Shown here one piece after another: positions 1 through 10,966 of a stretch of DNA of 64,000 nt. The notes under the pieces were generated by a model, which was not told where the DNA came from, searched no databases, and saw nothing but the letters and a program-made list of their open reading frames with translations. Where the stretch lies: contig CAJNDS010002801.1 in the NCBI GenBank assembly GCA_905221605.1, positions 312,001 through 376,000 on the forward strand. Reading direction: 5' to 3'. Position 1 is the stretch's first letter; every line of letters starts with the position of its first letter. The position numbers were made by a program, and so were the translations under genes. Origin of the DNA: Symbiodinium natans (taxonomy: Eukaryota > Sar > Dinophyceae > Suessiales > Symbiodiniaceae).

Positions 1-389
1 CGAGCACCTTTTCCATAACCACATAGTAGCCTTCTTCATCCTCACAGAGGCATTTGGGGAAGAGAGGGTGCCGGAAGCCATAGTGCCATAGAGGCGCAGG
101 GCTGGAAGGCATGTTGTGCTACTCTCATTGCCTAAAGCCCCCTATGTACCGCAGTGATGATCCCGGATCTGCCTCCGACACTTCCAGCAGCTGGCACAAG
201 TTGCTTTGCGTTGCCAATTCAAAGAGTGTCCGGCAACTTGCTCGCCACTGCTTCTCCTCCACCTCAGTGGCAACTTGAATTTCTCAGAAGAGGGTGTTGC
301 TGTCCATGACTCGGTACAAGCTACCTTGCTGGCAAAATAGGTTTTCTTGATGTTCTTCACAACCACTGGGCGATTGTCCTTGGCGTCAA
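1..389 (-). CDS. Protein kinase, N-lobe exons (partial, runs off left edge)
   Basis: Three minus-strand exons fit together in phase: 325-389, 150-262 and 1-101. The first carries RPVVVKNIKK, which looks like kinase strand beta-3 with the ATP-binding lysine. The second carries a helix and then NLCQLLEV, matching the stretch before beta-4 in CDPK/CAMK-type kinases. The third ends in EDEEGYYVVMEK, like the hinge strand. Both complete introns have GT donors and the first acceptor is AG|G. The catalytic loop and DFG motif would lie outside the window. About 17 residues between the helix and the hinge form an unusual insertion (around WHYGFRHPLFPK). The glycine loop should lie upstream but was not recognised. 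Kinase identity is inferred from this pattern alone. Confidence 0.55.
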
Positions 390-719
390 CTCAGTTTTAC
401 AGAGGCCCTCTGCCACGATGCATCAGCTTGAACTGGTGCATGCAAGCGGCCGCACATCTCATCCCATGCACAAGTGAAACATGTTTATTTGCTGTTGGCG
501 TAACTCCATCGAAGAAGACCTTGGTGTGGTGCTTGACAGCACCAGATGCGACTGGTCGTCCATGAAGCTCGTGCGACAACAGCAACTGCAACAATATAAA
601 ATGCCATAAGCCAGGAGTCATATCTCTCGTCGGAGCTGCGAATCACTCCTCCATCAAGGTGCCATTTTCGCATAGGCATAGACATCGGAATCCACGTAAA
701 CACATCCCATCACCTCCCT

Positions 720-775
720 CTCAGAACCCTCAAACTTTCAGAACCCTCAGAACCCTCAGAACCCTCAAAACCCTC
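720..775. repeat. Short GAACCCTCA-type tandem repeat
   Basis: About five imperfect copies of a 9-bp unit (CAGAACCCT / CTCAAAACCCT). The C3T core recalls degenerate telomere-like DNA, but the unit is not CCCTAAA. It lies just downstream, in minus-strand sense, of a candidate exon. Confidence 0.6.
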
Positions 776-835
776 TGCCTGGGCTCTTGGCGCCCTTCTT
801 GAGTGCCGAGGCATACTGCCGTAGATCTTCATCCT
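765..835 (-). CDS. Candidate terminal exon, unknown protein
   Basis: On the minus strand an AG acceptor is followed by 23 codons ending in TGA. They read as a hydrophilic, charged segment (EDEDLRQYASALKKGAK). It is too short for identification. It could be an exon of a separate gene upstream of the kinase. Only codon-like composition and a possible acceptor support it. Confidence 0.3.
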
Positions 836-1415
836 CTGCTCCTCCCCCATTTTGTTTCGGTTGGCAGATGTTGACACCCAGGACCCAGGTGTATCTCCGA
901 CACCTCCCTCACCATCCCTCACTGCATGGAGCTGGGCTGATATCTTATCGAGTGCATGCCACCAATGAACTGCATCACGGACTAGCAAACCAGGAACCGA
1001 AACGCGGTCGGCGCTGATTAGGCAGATTAGGTGACGTCACCCAGCCGCCGCCTGTCCAGTGCTTGCTCGGAGTGCTGCGGGTGCCCTGCAGCTTCTTCAG
1101 AGGTCAGGATGCAACAAACCCTGGATTCGTCAATCTCCCGAAGCACGCGCAGCAAGTGCGAATCACATGCGCGTCAAACACCATGGGCCTTGACAAGCCT
1201 AAAACTCTCGCATCCCCGAAACTTCCCAAGCTGTAAGCTGTGACTGATGGGTGCCGGACGCGGCTGCGGCTCAGGAGTGGCGGCAGGGCGGAGGGCTTCC
1301 TCGATAGCCGTCAAAAATCATATTTGGGTGCCCTACATTTTAGGGCCCCACCTGAAAAACATCGATCAGAAATCGGTTCGAGTACGCTAAGACCCGCTAC
1401 TTCTTGTAGCATACC

Positions 1416-1563
1416 TCACACGTTGCAACTGCTGCTTCAAACAGTGCCTCCTGCATCTTCAGTCGAATCCCACGACGTCTGCTTACCCAGACCCCCTCAC
1501 GTTCCCACACTCGTACAACCTTTCTCATCCCAGCAGCTTCCGCTCCGAATGCGCTGCCGGCTC
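1416..1563 (-). CDS. Candidate internal exon, unknown protein
   Basis: An open minus-strand stretch bounded by a TTGCGCAG|G acceptor and a GTGAG|GTATGC donor, encoding a basic, Gly/Ala-rich peptide that includes GMRKVVRVWEREG. No family is recognised. It has the same strand as its neighbours. The rest of 850-2900 holds nothing else I can support. Confidence 0.28.
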
Positions 1564-2904
1564 CTGCGCAAGACACGCTCAAGGCCACGCGGTGGGATTC
1601 CTCGGGCACTCATGGTCTGCGCAGCCAGGAAGGGGGTCCTCCAACTGCCATGAAATGGTCGACTCCGAAGCAAACGTAGAGGGAAGACCTGTCCATTGCA
1701 GACTCGCAGGAAATGTCCACTTCTAGTACGCCTACCCATCTGTCCCCTACTCTTTCATTCAGGCCGGAGTTCGATCTGCGACCTAGAACTGCAATTCCCC
1801 CTTTCTTCCGGCGAACATAAGCAAGAAGGCCCGTGCACCAGCGCCTCTGGCTGTTTGGCTAAACATGACAGCAACAAGTCCGGATTAGTGGATAAAATGG
1901 ACGACATGTCAACTTGACAGTTAGAGTATAAAAACATCCAGCAGCTCCGAAGCTGCGATTTGCCACATCATGCCACATCGACGTTGCTGTGATAGAACGT
2001 CGAGTCGTTTCACATATCCACAGCTTACATGTGCAGATCCAGCCTCCATCTGCAACCGACCCCTCAGCAAACACAACTGTTCCCGTCATGTTATGTCACA
2101 CTTTGTTTTTCCACAGGTCTGCCGAGAACTGCAAGAATTCAACACCACAAAACACGCATGTCGTTGCCAAGGCGCCGCTGCAAACGAGGCAGGGGATGAT
2201 GGGACTGGGCTGTCCTTGGGCACTTGTTCAGATGGGCCCGGCACAACGCCACTGAACCACACGGGACGGTGACCGAGTCGAGCGACTTCAAACTCCTAGC
2301 TCTCAAGACTGTCAGCTTCCAAGCCTGCCCGGAAAACGTAAGAGTCAGATCTCATGAGACAACTTTTCTCTTTCAGCCCTGCTTCAACGAAGCTGATCTG
2401 ACTCGAGCCGGGAGCTCCCCTGAGCTTGAATCCTGAATGTGCAGAGCCCGAACTCGCCCTTTTCAGTCGAGAGTCCGCCGCCCTTGGGGTGACATCCCTC
2501 GGGTAGACCTCGGCGCACGCTTGCAGGTGCCATGAAGCTGAAGAACAAAGATCACGACTCTACTGTCGAACGAAGTCCCTTCTAGGGTTTTGCAGGCGTG
2601 TCAGCGGTCGTTCAGTGTCGACATTCTCAAAGATTAGGCTCCAAGAGCTTGGACACTTCAGGGAGGACTAGGACCCTTACAATGGGGCCACAACAAGGCC
2701 TTCATTCTCACGCTGGGAATTGCAAGGGCTAGGCGAGCTGGCGCACACATCAACATTTCGTCTGCGTTTCGGGTTCGGACTCCTGACTCCCGGGCAAAAG
2801 TGATCGAAACTACCCGAACCTTTGCAGAGTTCCGAGGCAAGGACCATGGGAAGTGAGTCATCTACCTGCCATCGACTCGGGGGTACAGGTGCTTTACAGT
2901 CAGC

Positions 2905-3092
2905 GAGTGTGCGTGTGCGTGTGCGTGTGCGTGTGCGTGTGCGTGTGCGTGTGCGTGTGCGTGTGCGTGTGCGTGTGCGTGTGCGTGTGGGTGTGGGTGT
3001 GGGTGTGGGTGTGGGTGTGGGTGTGGGTGTGGGTGTGGGTGTGGGTGTGGGTGTGGGTGTGGGTGTGGGTGTGGGTGTGGGTGTGGGTGTGG
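2905..3092. repeat. Hexanucleotide microsatellite GTGCGT changing to GTGGGT
   Basis: Near-perfect 6-bp array of about 185 bp. The left part (about 2905-2990) is GTGCGT and the right part (about 2990-3092) is GTGGGT. It stays open in several frames on both strands (Val/Arg, Cys/Val, His/Thr, Pro/Thr dipeptides), which produces false ORFs. No coding signal flanks it. Confidence 0.95.
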
Positions 3093-4025
3093 GAGAGCGT
3101 GTGCATGTGTGCATACGCACAATATGTTGCCAACCTTCCGTGACGTGGAATGACTTCTGAACGGAATCGGGACCACTGCTCGGTCTGGCACTAGCAATGG
3201 TTGCTTTGCGAACAGATCCCCACCTGTTGATAGACATGCGAGCTCGAAGCTCTCCATCTTTCCACCTGCGCGGTCAGTTCTGCATTTGTTGGGACCCCAT
3301 CCCGTGAGCAGCCCTGAAGTGCGAACACCGATGCCACAAGAACATGCGAATGACAATAGATCACAAAAGAAGCTCTTACTACGTCAAGAGTCAAGAGGCC
3401 AAGAACAAGCGTTCTGCACAGGTGCCTGCTCCGTCAAGGCTCGCCATCGCTCGGCCTGCTGAGGAAGATTGAAGTATAATATATCAGAGCATCTGACAAT
3501 TCCGGAATTCCACAACAGCCTAGCGACGGTGTGCCAGTTGGTTTCTGTCACGCTGACAACTTTTTCTCCTATCCTCATTTGGTACAATAATCCTTGTTTC
3601 ACCAACGCCAAACTGCACTTGCCTTTCCGCAGTTGCTAGCAAATGCACAACCAAGAGTGTCTCATGAGCCCATGCACAACGACCAAAACAATTCGTTCGC
3701 CGACCCGCTGCCGCCATCGGCACAACTCTTGATGGAAGGGATTGCAACTATGCTGCCGGTCCCTGCGCCGTTCCCCGGGCTGCGGCTCACCGAGAGCCAA
3801 CCACTCTCAAACCCTCAAAAATCAAAAACACAAGGCCTCTTTGCCCTCATCCCGAATCCTTGTTAAGCCCTTTTTGCTCAACCCCACATATACATACATA
3901 AACTGTAATACTCATCGCACCACCGCAACTTGCCACTTTGCGCCTCCGCAGCGCTGCGTGGGCTGGGTCCAGGCTGGCTGCGTGGCTGGGCCGCCGCCTC
4001 GCAGGGCTTCGGGGAATTTCGGGGA
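3093..4025. other. Stretch without a supported gene
   Basis: Several short open frames occur. A minus-strand one near 3384-3611 (GEKVVSVTETNWHTVARL) reads somewhat like protein, but no splice boundaries or homology could be fixed. Confidence 0.4.
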
Positions 4026-4394
4026 TCATCGGAAATCTTCGGAAAATCCTTGGGGGGTGCATCTTCGGGGTTCTTGACTGCACTGCTTATCGCTAAAGTT
4101 TCTGGAATCGAAGAGGGTTCTGAGGTTTTTGGACGTGGAGGCCGCGGACTTGAGCAGAGCAGAGTAGGTGCGGGAAGGGCTTTTGTGTTCCTGAGCCGCT
4201 GGGTTGTACCAGGAGTCTAACAGTTCGGTACTTTGTTGCTCCTCTTCTGCAGGTTGCCAGCGAGCGTCAGCAAAAGCATGCACGGCTTGCAAGGCTACTC
4301 GGGCCTTCGATGCTGGTCGAAGAAGGCTGGCCCAATTGAGGAGCTTACCCATGCGTGCCGCCTCCTCGCAAACGAGGGCTTCGGAGCTACGCAA
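4026..4394 (-). CDS. Candidate exon, unknown hydrophilic protein
   Basis: Minus-strand open frame of about 120 codons with a protein-like, Ala/Ser/Glu-rich sequence (for example KARVALQAVHAFADARWQ). It begins just after a possible CTGAG acceptor and has no initiating ATG, so it would be an internal or terminal exon. No domain is recognised. A plus-strand frame of similar length over the same bases (4204-4551) looks more like a shadow, because it is very Arg/Gln/Ser rich and against the array direction. Confidence 0.33.
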   Translation of the reverse strand: MRSSEALVCEEAARMGKLLNWASLLRPASKARVALQAVHAFADARWQPAEEEQQSTELLDSWYNPAAQEHKSPSRTYSALLKSAASTSKNLRTLFDSRNFSDKQCSQEPRRCTPQGFSEDFR

Positions 4395-5796
4395 CGCTCA
4401 GCGGGCGATGCGCCGTCAGATGAGGAAATCATGCCCGCGTTTCGACTATCCTACAGGGCACGGCCAAAGCACTGCTGTAGCCACTGGAGTCCCTAAGTGC
4501 ATTCAGGAAGCTCTTTCCACGGCAGCACGCCAGACCAACCATGCTGGATAGGCCAATCTGCGCCTAGCCTTGAGCCCGCAGAGCCACGACAAATCCTCAA
4601 CGGTGAGACTGAAGCAAGCACAGTAAAACATACGCAAAACGGCCGACCGCCGTCAACGGCTCAAGGTTACCACTGTCTCTAAGCGCTGCGCTAGCACCAG
4701 AGCTGGCTCTACGGAGCAACCCATGCTACCCATGCTGTCCACGCTGCCCCTTTCTCCGCTATTTCTGAAACGCATCATTCTGCCGTTTCTGCCCGTGCAA
4801 CTCTCAGGCCCCTGACAGGGATCGAGATAATAAACACCCGCCTGCCATTTTCATGAGCAACACTGGCTAAGGTGTGAGCTTCCACGCTTTGCTGCTGGAG
4901 GAAACGGCTTCTTCGGCATCCTCATACTGTCAGCAGGGTGTCAGTCATTTAGTCACGCCGGCAACCTGCTCTTTCTCCAAGAAACGGGTTAGATGCTCAG
5001 CTGAGCGACCTCTGACTCTTGCTCGGACACAGCGGACTCTGATCTTGATGCTGCTTGCTCTTCCACCTCTGCTCGCGGGGCCTGTCGTGTTGCACAAAGA
5101 GTTGCCGAATTGACGACAACAAGCCTGCCCTGACTTGTGAGAAACCTCGAATTGACTCAAAGCAGGTCTGGAGATGTCTGCAGATCTGCAGAGAATCCCG
5201 GATGCAAACCACTGCCAGGCTCACAATCTGGCGCACAAGACCGCCAAGGTCTCTGCCGAACAGCCCGTACTCACTTTTCCTTCGTCAGACGCTACGCGTG
5301 CAAACAATTTGAATGTGATACTGGCACCGCCAAAGTCAGCAGAACACATCCGCTGGGCAGGGGGTTGGGCCGCTAGCCCCCCATAGCCCCCCTGTCCAGC
5401 CTGAAGGAGGTTATGGCATTGTTCACCCAATGGAAGATGGACTGTCTGTCGATGGACAAAGCCTCCAGGATGTACAGGATATCAGCATTACCATCCCCCT
5501 TCGTATGCAATGGCTTGGGCTTGAATATGTTTTTGAACTCTGTCGATATTCGGCTACCAACTCTCTGACCACAAAACGACAAGCTTGCACAAGGACTGGC
5601 CTGACCCGGCTGATAGAACCTGAGCGAACTGCACTTTGGGGGGGCGGTTGCTTAAAGCATTTTAACAGCCCGGAGACATCTCTGAAGCCTTTCGCAAGGC
5701 GGTCGAAAATGCAGACAATGTGCATGGTGCCAGTACGGAGGCGCTGCAGCCCACCAGCAAACCTCGCTTCAAGGGTCGAGGGGGAAGGTGCAGGTT

Positions 5797-6168
5797 CTAC
5801 AATAAAGGTTGCGATACTGAGGGGGCAAAGGGGAAAATTGAACTACCCACTATCTGGCCAGTGGAGGTAGCCGAACCGAGCAGGCAGCTGTTTGTGGGCC
5901 TTCGACGCACCACAGTCCTCCAGGCTTTGGCTGAAGGCTCAAAAACATCTAAGGTAGTGTTTAAGCGCCCTTTATGATATGGCATCAAGCCCACGTAGAG
6001 CACAGCTCGGCAGAAAGTGGCCTCCAGCGTGAGGGCGACGGGCTCGAGCCACTCCGCCAAAAGGCCCAGAGCAGCCTCGAACGGATAGCCAAAATAATCG
6101 GTGCGTTCGGCGGATGTCTGATGCTGTGTTTCAGCTGACCTCAAGAATCGAAGCCCAAATTGCAGCAT
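5797..6168 (-). CDS. Candidate Kelch-like exon
   Basis: Minus-strand open frame of 123 codons. The centre reads AVLYVGLMPYHKGRLNTTL, followed by DVFEPSAKAWRTV. This resembles a Kelch blade (LYV-GG, then LN-x-EVFDP, then a conserved Trp), though the usual GG pair is replaced. If right, the protein would be a beta-propeller scaffold. Exon edges are not fixed. The similarity is inferred by eye and may be chance. Confidence 0.33.
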   Translation of the reverse strand: MLQFGLRFLRSAETQHQTSAERTDYFGYPFEAALGLLAEWLEPVALTLEATFCRAVLYVGLMPYHKGRLNTTLDVFEPSAKAWRTVVRRRPTNSCLLGSATSTGQIVGSSIFPFAPSVSQPLL

Positions 6169-6237
6169 CTACTTGTGGGATGTGTGTCTAGGGCCTCTGT
6201 AGGGCCGCTGACTCGTACAGCACTTCAGGCACCCGCA

Positions 6238-6490
6238 CAGACAGGAAGAGAGAGAAAGAGAAAGGAAGAGAGAGAAAGGAAGAGAGAGAAAGGAAGAGAG
6301 GGAAAGGAACAGAGGGAAAGGAAGAGAGAGAAGGAAGAGAGAGAAAGAGAGAGAAAGAGAGAAAAAGAGAGAGACAGAGAGGAGAGAGAGAGAGAGAAAG
6401 AGAGAGAGCAAGAGAGCGAGAGCGCGAGAGCGCAAGAGCGCGAGAGTGCGAGAGTGCGAGAGCGCGAGAGCGCGAGAGTGCGCGAGCGAG
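6238..6490. repeat. Purine-rich GA/GGAA/GCGA low-complexity tract
   Basis: About 250 bp of GAGAGAAAG-type repeat grading into GAGAGCGCGA. Strongly strand-asymmetric (polypurine on plus), so it could form triplex DNA. It opens long artificial frames on both strands. Confidence 0.9.
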
Positions 6491-8619
6491 CGAATCAGCC
6501 TGCCCCAGTCTGCCCCGGTCATAGGTATGTTCCAACAGATGATGCGGGAAAGAGCTGTTTCCAAGCATGCCCAGGCGCTCTCATTTAGGATCCTTTGAGG
6601 CTCTCGATGCCCCAAAGGGGCCTTCATCGAAGCATCCGTCCGCTTCATCATCGAGTCCTAGGACCGGCTGCGCTTCAGAAGGCGGATATATATATATATA
6701 CATATACATAGATAAGTACGTGCTGCGTACGTGTGTATACGTATAATATAAGCGTCGCCGCAGCCCATGACTTGCACCTCGCGTGTGAGAGTCATGCCTC
6801 CTGGTAGATAAGCTGCACTCCTGACCCACTTGAACCCACCTGACCCCACACGCCCCGGCACTGCATGAAGTCTAAGGGTATGAGCCATGACGTTCTTCCA
6901 GCCATCGTCCACCAAGGAGTACTTCCCTCGCGCGAAGCAAATGGATTGCATCCCTGCTTCTCTTTGGGCCCACCAGCTAGGAAATGACAGTTGGCGGCCT
7001 GGACCACAGGCAGCTCGATTCACTGTCGAGAAGCCTGAAAGGCCCCCCAGAAACATCCAAACATCCAAACTTGAGATCCTCTCTGCTCGACTCCTGTTTT
7101 GGTACAAGGGCTTGGGGCTCCCGAGAAGGAAGACTTAAGATGGCCTTGCAAGACTCCGAGGACGACCTTGCTGGAGAAGTCGTCCTGTTCCTTTCAGGAT
7201 GCATGGCCTCTTCCCCCAAAACTCTCCAGATTCAAGCTGAACCTCCCTGAGCGCGTAGTGCATTGCTGCACATCTACCCGCCATGTTGCAACATGAGCAC
7301 ACTGCTGAAGTCGTGGGCGAAGGCATGGCAAGGTTCATGTCATTCTGGCCAGCTACGATGGTATCCCCGACAGATCCCGAGAGGCTATCCACGCCTTTTG
7401 TGTGGCCATGATGCAATGTTGCGCAAGGCAAGCAATTAAAGCTAGGCAGGTAGACTTCAGCCCGCATGCTGTCGGATCCCATCCTCCTCTCCAGACAGCT
7501 TCACAGAGGCCAGCCGACGACACTCCCCCGCCTGACGCGCGGAAGCATCGCCACCGTTCCACATCTCTACTGTGTCTCTACTGTGTCTCAACGCGTGCCA
7601 ATGCAGCATCCGACCTCATTGGCCGAGGTGACGCCAAAGTGAGTTACTGTTTCGGGCACAAGAATGCCAGCAGGAAGCGACACCTGCAAAAGCTGCCGAC
7701 TGAAACGATATTTCCCAAGTGACTCGACTGCTGCCCTCGTTGCCCAGCCCGGTCCCCACACGGCAGCACCCATAACTGCAAGGCGAGGCTAGCTACTTCA
7801 CGGCACCAAGCTTCAGGCACAACTTGATAGACATTACCTTCTGACACGCTTTGTATAACTGCACAATGACATCGTACGAGGTGTGCTCAAACATCTCGAA
7901 CGCAGATTGCGCTGAACAGAGTTTGGAAAGACAGCAATGCCCACATATCTCAGATGACATATGACGAAGTGTAGAATAGAGAACAAGTCTGCACCGAAAC
8001 TACATTGTAAACTACATTGTTTGCAGCTTACCGAGAATAAGAGGTGGCCTGCAGCGGCATGCCGCGGACACTGCAGGCCTGTCGACAGCTGAACACATGT
8101 ACAACCATGTACACATGCACCGTTCATACATGCAAGGACCCCCAAGCACTGCCAAGCACGCTGTGCAGCTCCAAGCGATGGTCCGACATTGCCTTGAACG
8201 GATTAGGTGATGCCCTGCATCGCCAAATCCTTCCAACGGGGCGAATCCTTAGGGAAAGGGGGCCATCGGCTCGAAAGACAGCGGATTATTGTGCAGACGG
8301 AGGACCCGACGTTTCCTGGCTACCGTACCACGAAGCCTCGGTGGTCGAGCTCTCGGTCGCTTCCTCCTCCTGCGAAGCTCGAGCGTGCGAGGGCCCCTCA
8401 GGAAGCAGAACGCAGTGGAAAACCCTCCGCTCCGGGGAAGACAAGCCCGAGTCCACACCTTGGCTGAGGAGAGGCCAACATGTCTGCCGCCACCCGCATC
8501 TGGAGCTCTCTGCAGCCGCTGTCTTGTTGCGCTCCCCAACTTCGTTGCAGGGTGAGACGGGCGTCTGAGATCCTGAGGCCCTAAGGTCCTAGGCGGTCCC
8601 ACCCTAAAGTCACAAGAAG
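6491..8619. other. Stretch without a firmly supported gene
   Basis: Contains a short AT/GTATAC stretch (6685-6760) and several ambiguous frames. Minus-strand frames near 6780-6990 and 7588-7773 have protein-like passages, but no phase-consistent exon pair was found. Confidence 0.4.
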
Positions 8620-9951
8620 TCACAAGAAGTCTGAGTCTTCCACAGGCAATTTGCGATAGCCGGCTGGGGCACTGTGCTTGAAAGCAGAGCCAAAGTCGGC
8701 CAAGGCCATCTCGCTTGAGTGGTCCTCTGGCTCAGTGCTCTTCTCGCGCCCAGACGGCGCAAGATGAAAGCCCACCAAGCCACAGCAGAAGATCAAGAAA
8801 GCAAGGGTTCCAAGTGCAATAGACAAGGCTCGCTCGGTGTGCTGCCAGAATGGCCTGGTCTGGGCCATGCACTTCCCGTCTTGCAGCTTATACTGTATCT
8901 CGGCGGTCGGCTTTGGGCAGAGAACGCACTCGTGTGCCGAGAGGCAGCTGATGCAGAGGTCCGGGCAGCGCTTGCAGCGCCCGGCTGCGTAGTCCGGCCA
9001 GTATCCGACGTTGCAGAAGCGCACGCAACTGCTCGTTCGCACATCGAAGAGCGGCAGCTCCGAGCTGCAGGCCTGCCGTGCCAAGTCAAGCTGATAGTAA
9101 CCCTGGTGGCCGCCGTCGGAGGAAACCACCTTGAGTCGAATCTTGCGCTTCATCCCCATTGGCACAGGAAACTGTAGGTACTTGTTGGGGTACTGGAACT
9201 CCCCATATGCCTCCTCCCTGAGCCTCCGGATGGGAGACGATCTCAACTGTTCCGGGTGGGAGTTGTCCAACTCAGTGATGTTGTCATCTCTCAGAGGTAT
9301 CGGGGGCTCCGCTTCTGCTAGAACGGTTTGGCCTTGATCCTCCAGGTGCAACTCCAGCATTGCAAGCTCCGTGGATACGTCAAGGAAACAGCGGTACAGG
9401 CCATGATGGCTCGGGCTGAACTTGGGGTAAAGGGTGTTTCCGCCTACAATCATGTGTCGCAAGTTCGTCTCCGTCCCCAGCAGCCTATTGACATTTATAC
9501 TGTACGTCCTGGATCTGCCATGCAGCTCCACATCGAATTTGTACAGCGTGCTGTCTCCTGGGTCGAGGACAATGTTCTGTGAGAAATCCATGATGGCCCG
9601 CGGAGTCTCATGATGCAGACAGTCGAGGCGTGGGCAAAGGTAGATGTTCGTGATGATGGCATCACCAAGGGGTGTGGCCTGCACCGCGAAGAAGCCCATC
9701 TTGAAATCCAAGGTGGCATTGTACATCACGTCCATGCGGTTGAAGACCGGCGTGGTATCAACAGGCTGCTCCCTGTACTTAAGGTACATGACATCCAGCT
9801 CAGGCCCTGAGACCCCAGCCGCGGCCCCAACCGCGGCAGTGTGCCAAAGAAGGGCGGCTACAGTTACTCTCCATCTTGGGCAGCTGTCATATCCCAGCTT
9901 CATCCATCTCAGCTGCACAAGGGCCCGGAGTTTCCCTAAGCAGGACTCCAC
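8620..9951 (-). CDS. Type I membrane protein with cadherin-like beta-sandwich and Cys-rich repeats
   Basis: A single uninterrupted 443-codon frame. Met17 is a likely alternative start because the hydrophobic core of a signal peptide follows at about residues 29-47. A region around residues 150-290 has the hallmarks of the cadherin-like beta-sandwich family (PF12733): a YSINVNRL edge, then GGNTLYPKFSPSHHGLYRC, and a closing GYYQLDLAR. Residues about 297-360 are Cys-rich in furin/growth-factor-receptor style (CVRFC, CKRCPDLCISC, CVLC). One transmembrane helix spans about 375-398 and a 45-residue acidic tail ends in EDSDFL. This predicts a secretory-pathway or cell-surface protein with an extracellular sensing or adhesion ectodomain. 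It is intronless while its neighbours are intron-rich, so it could derive from a retroposed mRNA. The frame is certain; the function is not. Confidence 0.82.
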   Translation of the reverse strand: MESCLGKLRALVQLRWMKLGYDSCPRWRVTVAALLWHTAAVGAAAGVSGPELDVMYLKYREQPVDTTPVFNRMDVMYNATLDFKMGFFAVQATPLGDAIITNIYLCPRLDCLHHETPRAIMDFSQNIVLDPGDSTLYKFDVELHGRSRTYSINVNRLLGTETNLRHMIVGGNTLYPKFSPSHHGLYRCFLDVSTELAMLELHLEDQGQTVLAEAEPPIPLRDDNITELDNSHPEQLRSSPIRRLREEAYGEFQYPNKYLQFPVPMGMKRKIRLKVVSSDGGHQGYYQLDLARQACSSELPLFDVRTSSCVRFCNVGYWPDYAAGRCKRCPDLCISCLSAHECVLCPKPTAEIQYKLQDGKCMAQTRPFWQHTERALSIALGTLAFLIFCCGLVGFHLAPSGREKSTEPEDHSSEMALADFGSAFKHSAPAGYRKLPVEDSDFL

Positions 9952-10074
9952 TCACCCTGAGCCGACATTGCGGCTGCGGGAGCCCTGGGTCTCGCAGACC
10001 TTTAAGCCCGAAGAGCCTCAACCTTAACCAACAAGAAAAGAACAGGCAAACACATGCCGGAACCATCGCGAAGC

Positions 10075-10413
10075 CCTTAGCAAGTTTTGAGCATGCAAGT
10101 AGGACGGGTCCTTCAGTATGAGGCCCTGACGCATGATCATCAGCTCGTCTGACCAGGTGATCTCCTGCCATGACAATTGTGACATTTGATCGAGACCCGT
10201 ATCCATGCCTCAGTTTCTAAGCCTCTTCACGCGCAAAACAAGAACAGCCCTGACCGGACCTGCTTTGCCCAGTACATGACGTACTCCAGGATCTGCACAA
10301 CCACAGCATGTTCACAGATCACGGCTAGACTCCGATCAGACTGCGGGAAGCACTTTCATCACCTCGTCCTCCCCTGTATCTGGAGGGAAAATGGTCACCT
10401 TGCCAGCAAGGAC
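10075..10413 (-). CDS. Two consecutive candidate exons, unknown protein
   Basis: Exon 10342-10413 (24 codons: AG|G acceptor, GCA|GTCTGA donor, phase 0) encodes VLAGKVTIFPPDTGEDEV and more. The next exon starts at 10164 after GGCAG|G in the same phase and begins EITWSDELMIMRQGLILK; its lower edge is unclear. The in-phase fit supports coding. No family is recognised. Further protein-like minus frames lie at 10619-10966. The relation to the intronless gene downstream is unknown. Confidence 0.45.
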
Positions 10414-10966
10414 CTGCAACCGCCGCCACACAGATCGGCAGTAACCCTTTTTCCATCTGGGCTGGGTGTGGAATGGCAGAAAACCTATACCCGAATTACA
10501 TGTCGGGGCTGTGTCGAGGCTGCGTCGTGCACCGAAGCGCCTTCCGGTCTGCTGACATCTCGAAGCCCTCAATCGCCACATCCTTTGCCTAGATTGGACG
10601 TGTTCAACCACGTGTCCTTCAAAGATGAATACAAGAGCGCGAGAGATGCGAGAGATAGGGCCGCATGGGGGTAGAGCAGGGCCAGATCACAGTTTTGAAC
10701 AACTCCACGGGTTCGGGGCTTATACTGTCAAACATCTGCAGCAGATCAAAATTTAAAGTGAATCGAGATTTCCGAGTAGAGGACTGAATGGCGTGGCGGC
10801 TCCTCTGGACGCAGAACAAGCCCACAGATCTGCGCACCACTTGCTTCCAATTTGATTTCCACCACAACCTTTTCAGTGAATCATGGATGTGAGCCAGGCA
10901 GACCAAGCATTCTTTGCCTGGTGGGGTACAGATGCTTGAAGCCCTCAACGCAGTGAACAACCCCAT

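Noticed and set aside
2862-3356. Open frames through the GTGCGT/GTGGGT repeat
   Set aside because: Dipeptide runs in several frames on both strands are a property of the 6-bp repeat; the flanks do not look coding.
6160-6651. Open frames of Arg/Glu/Lys or Ser/Leu repeats
   Set aside because: They follow the polypurine tract and have no normal protein sequence.
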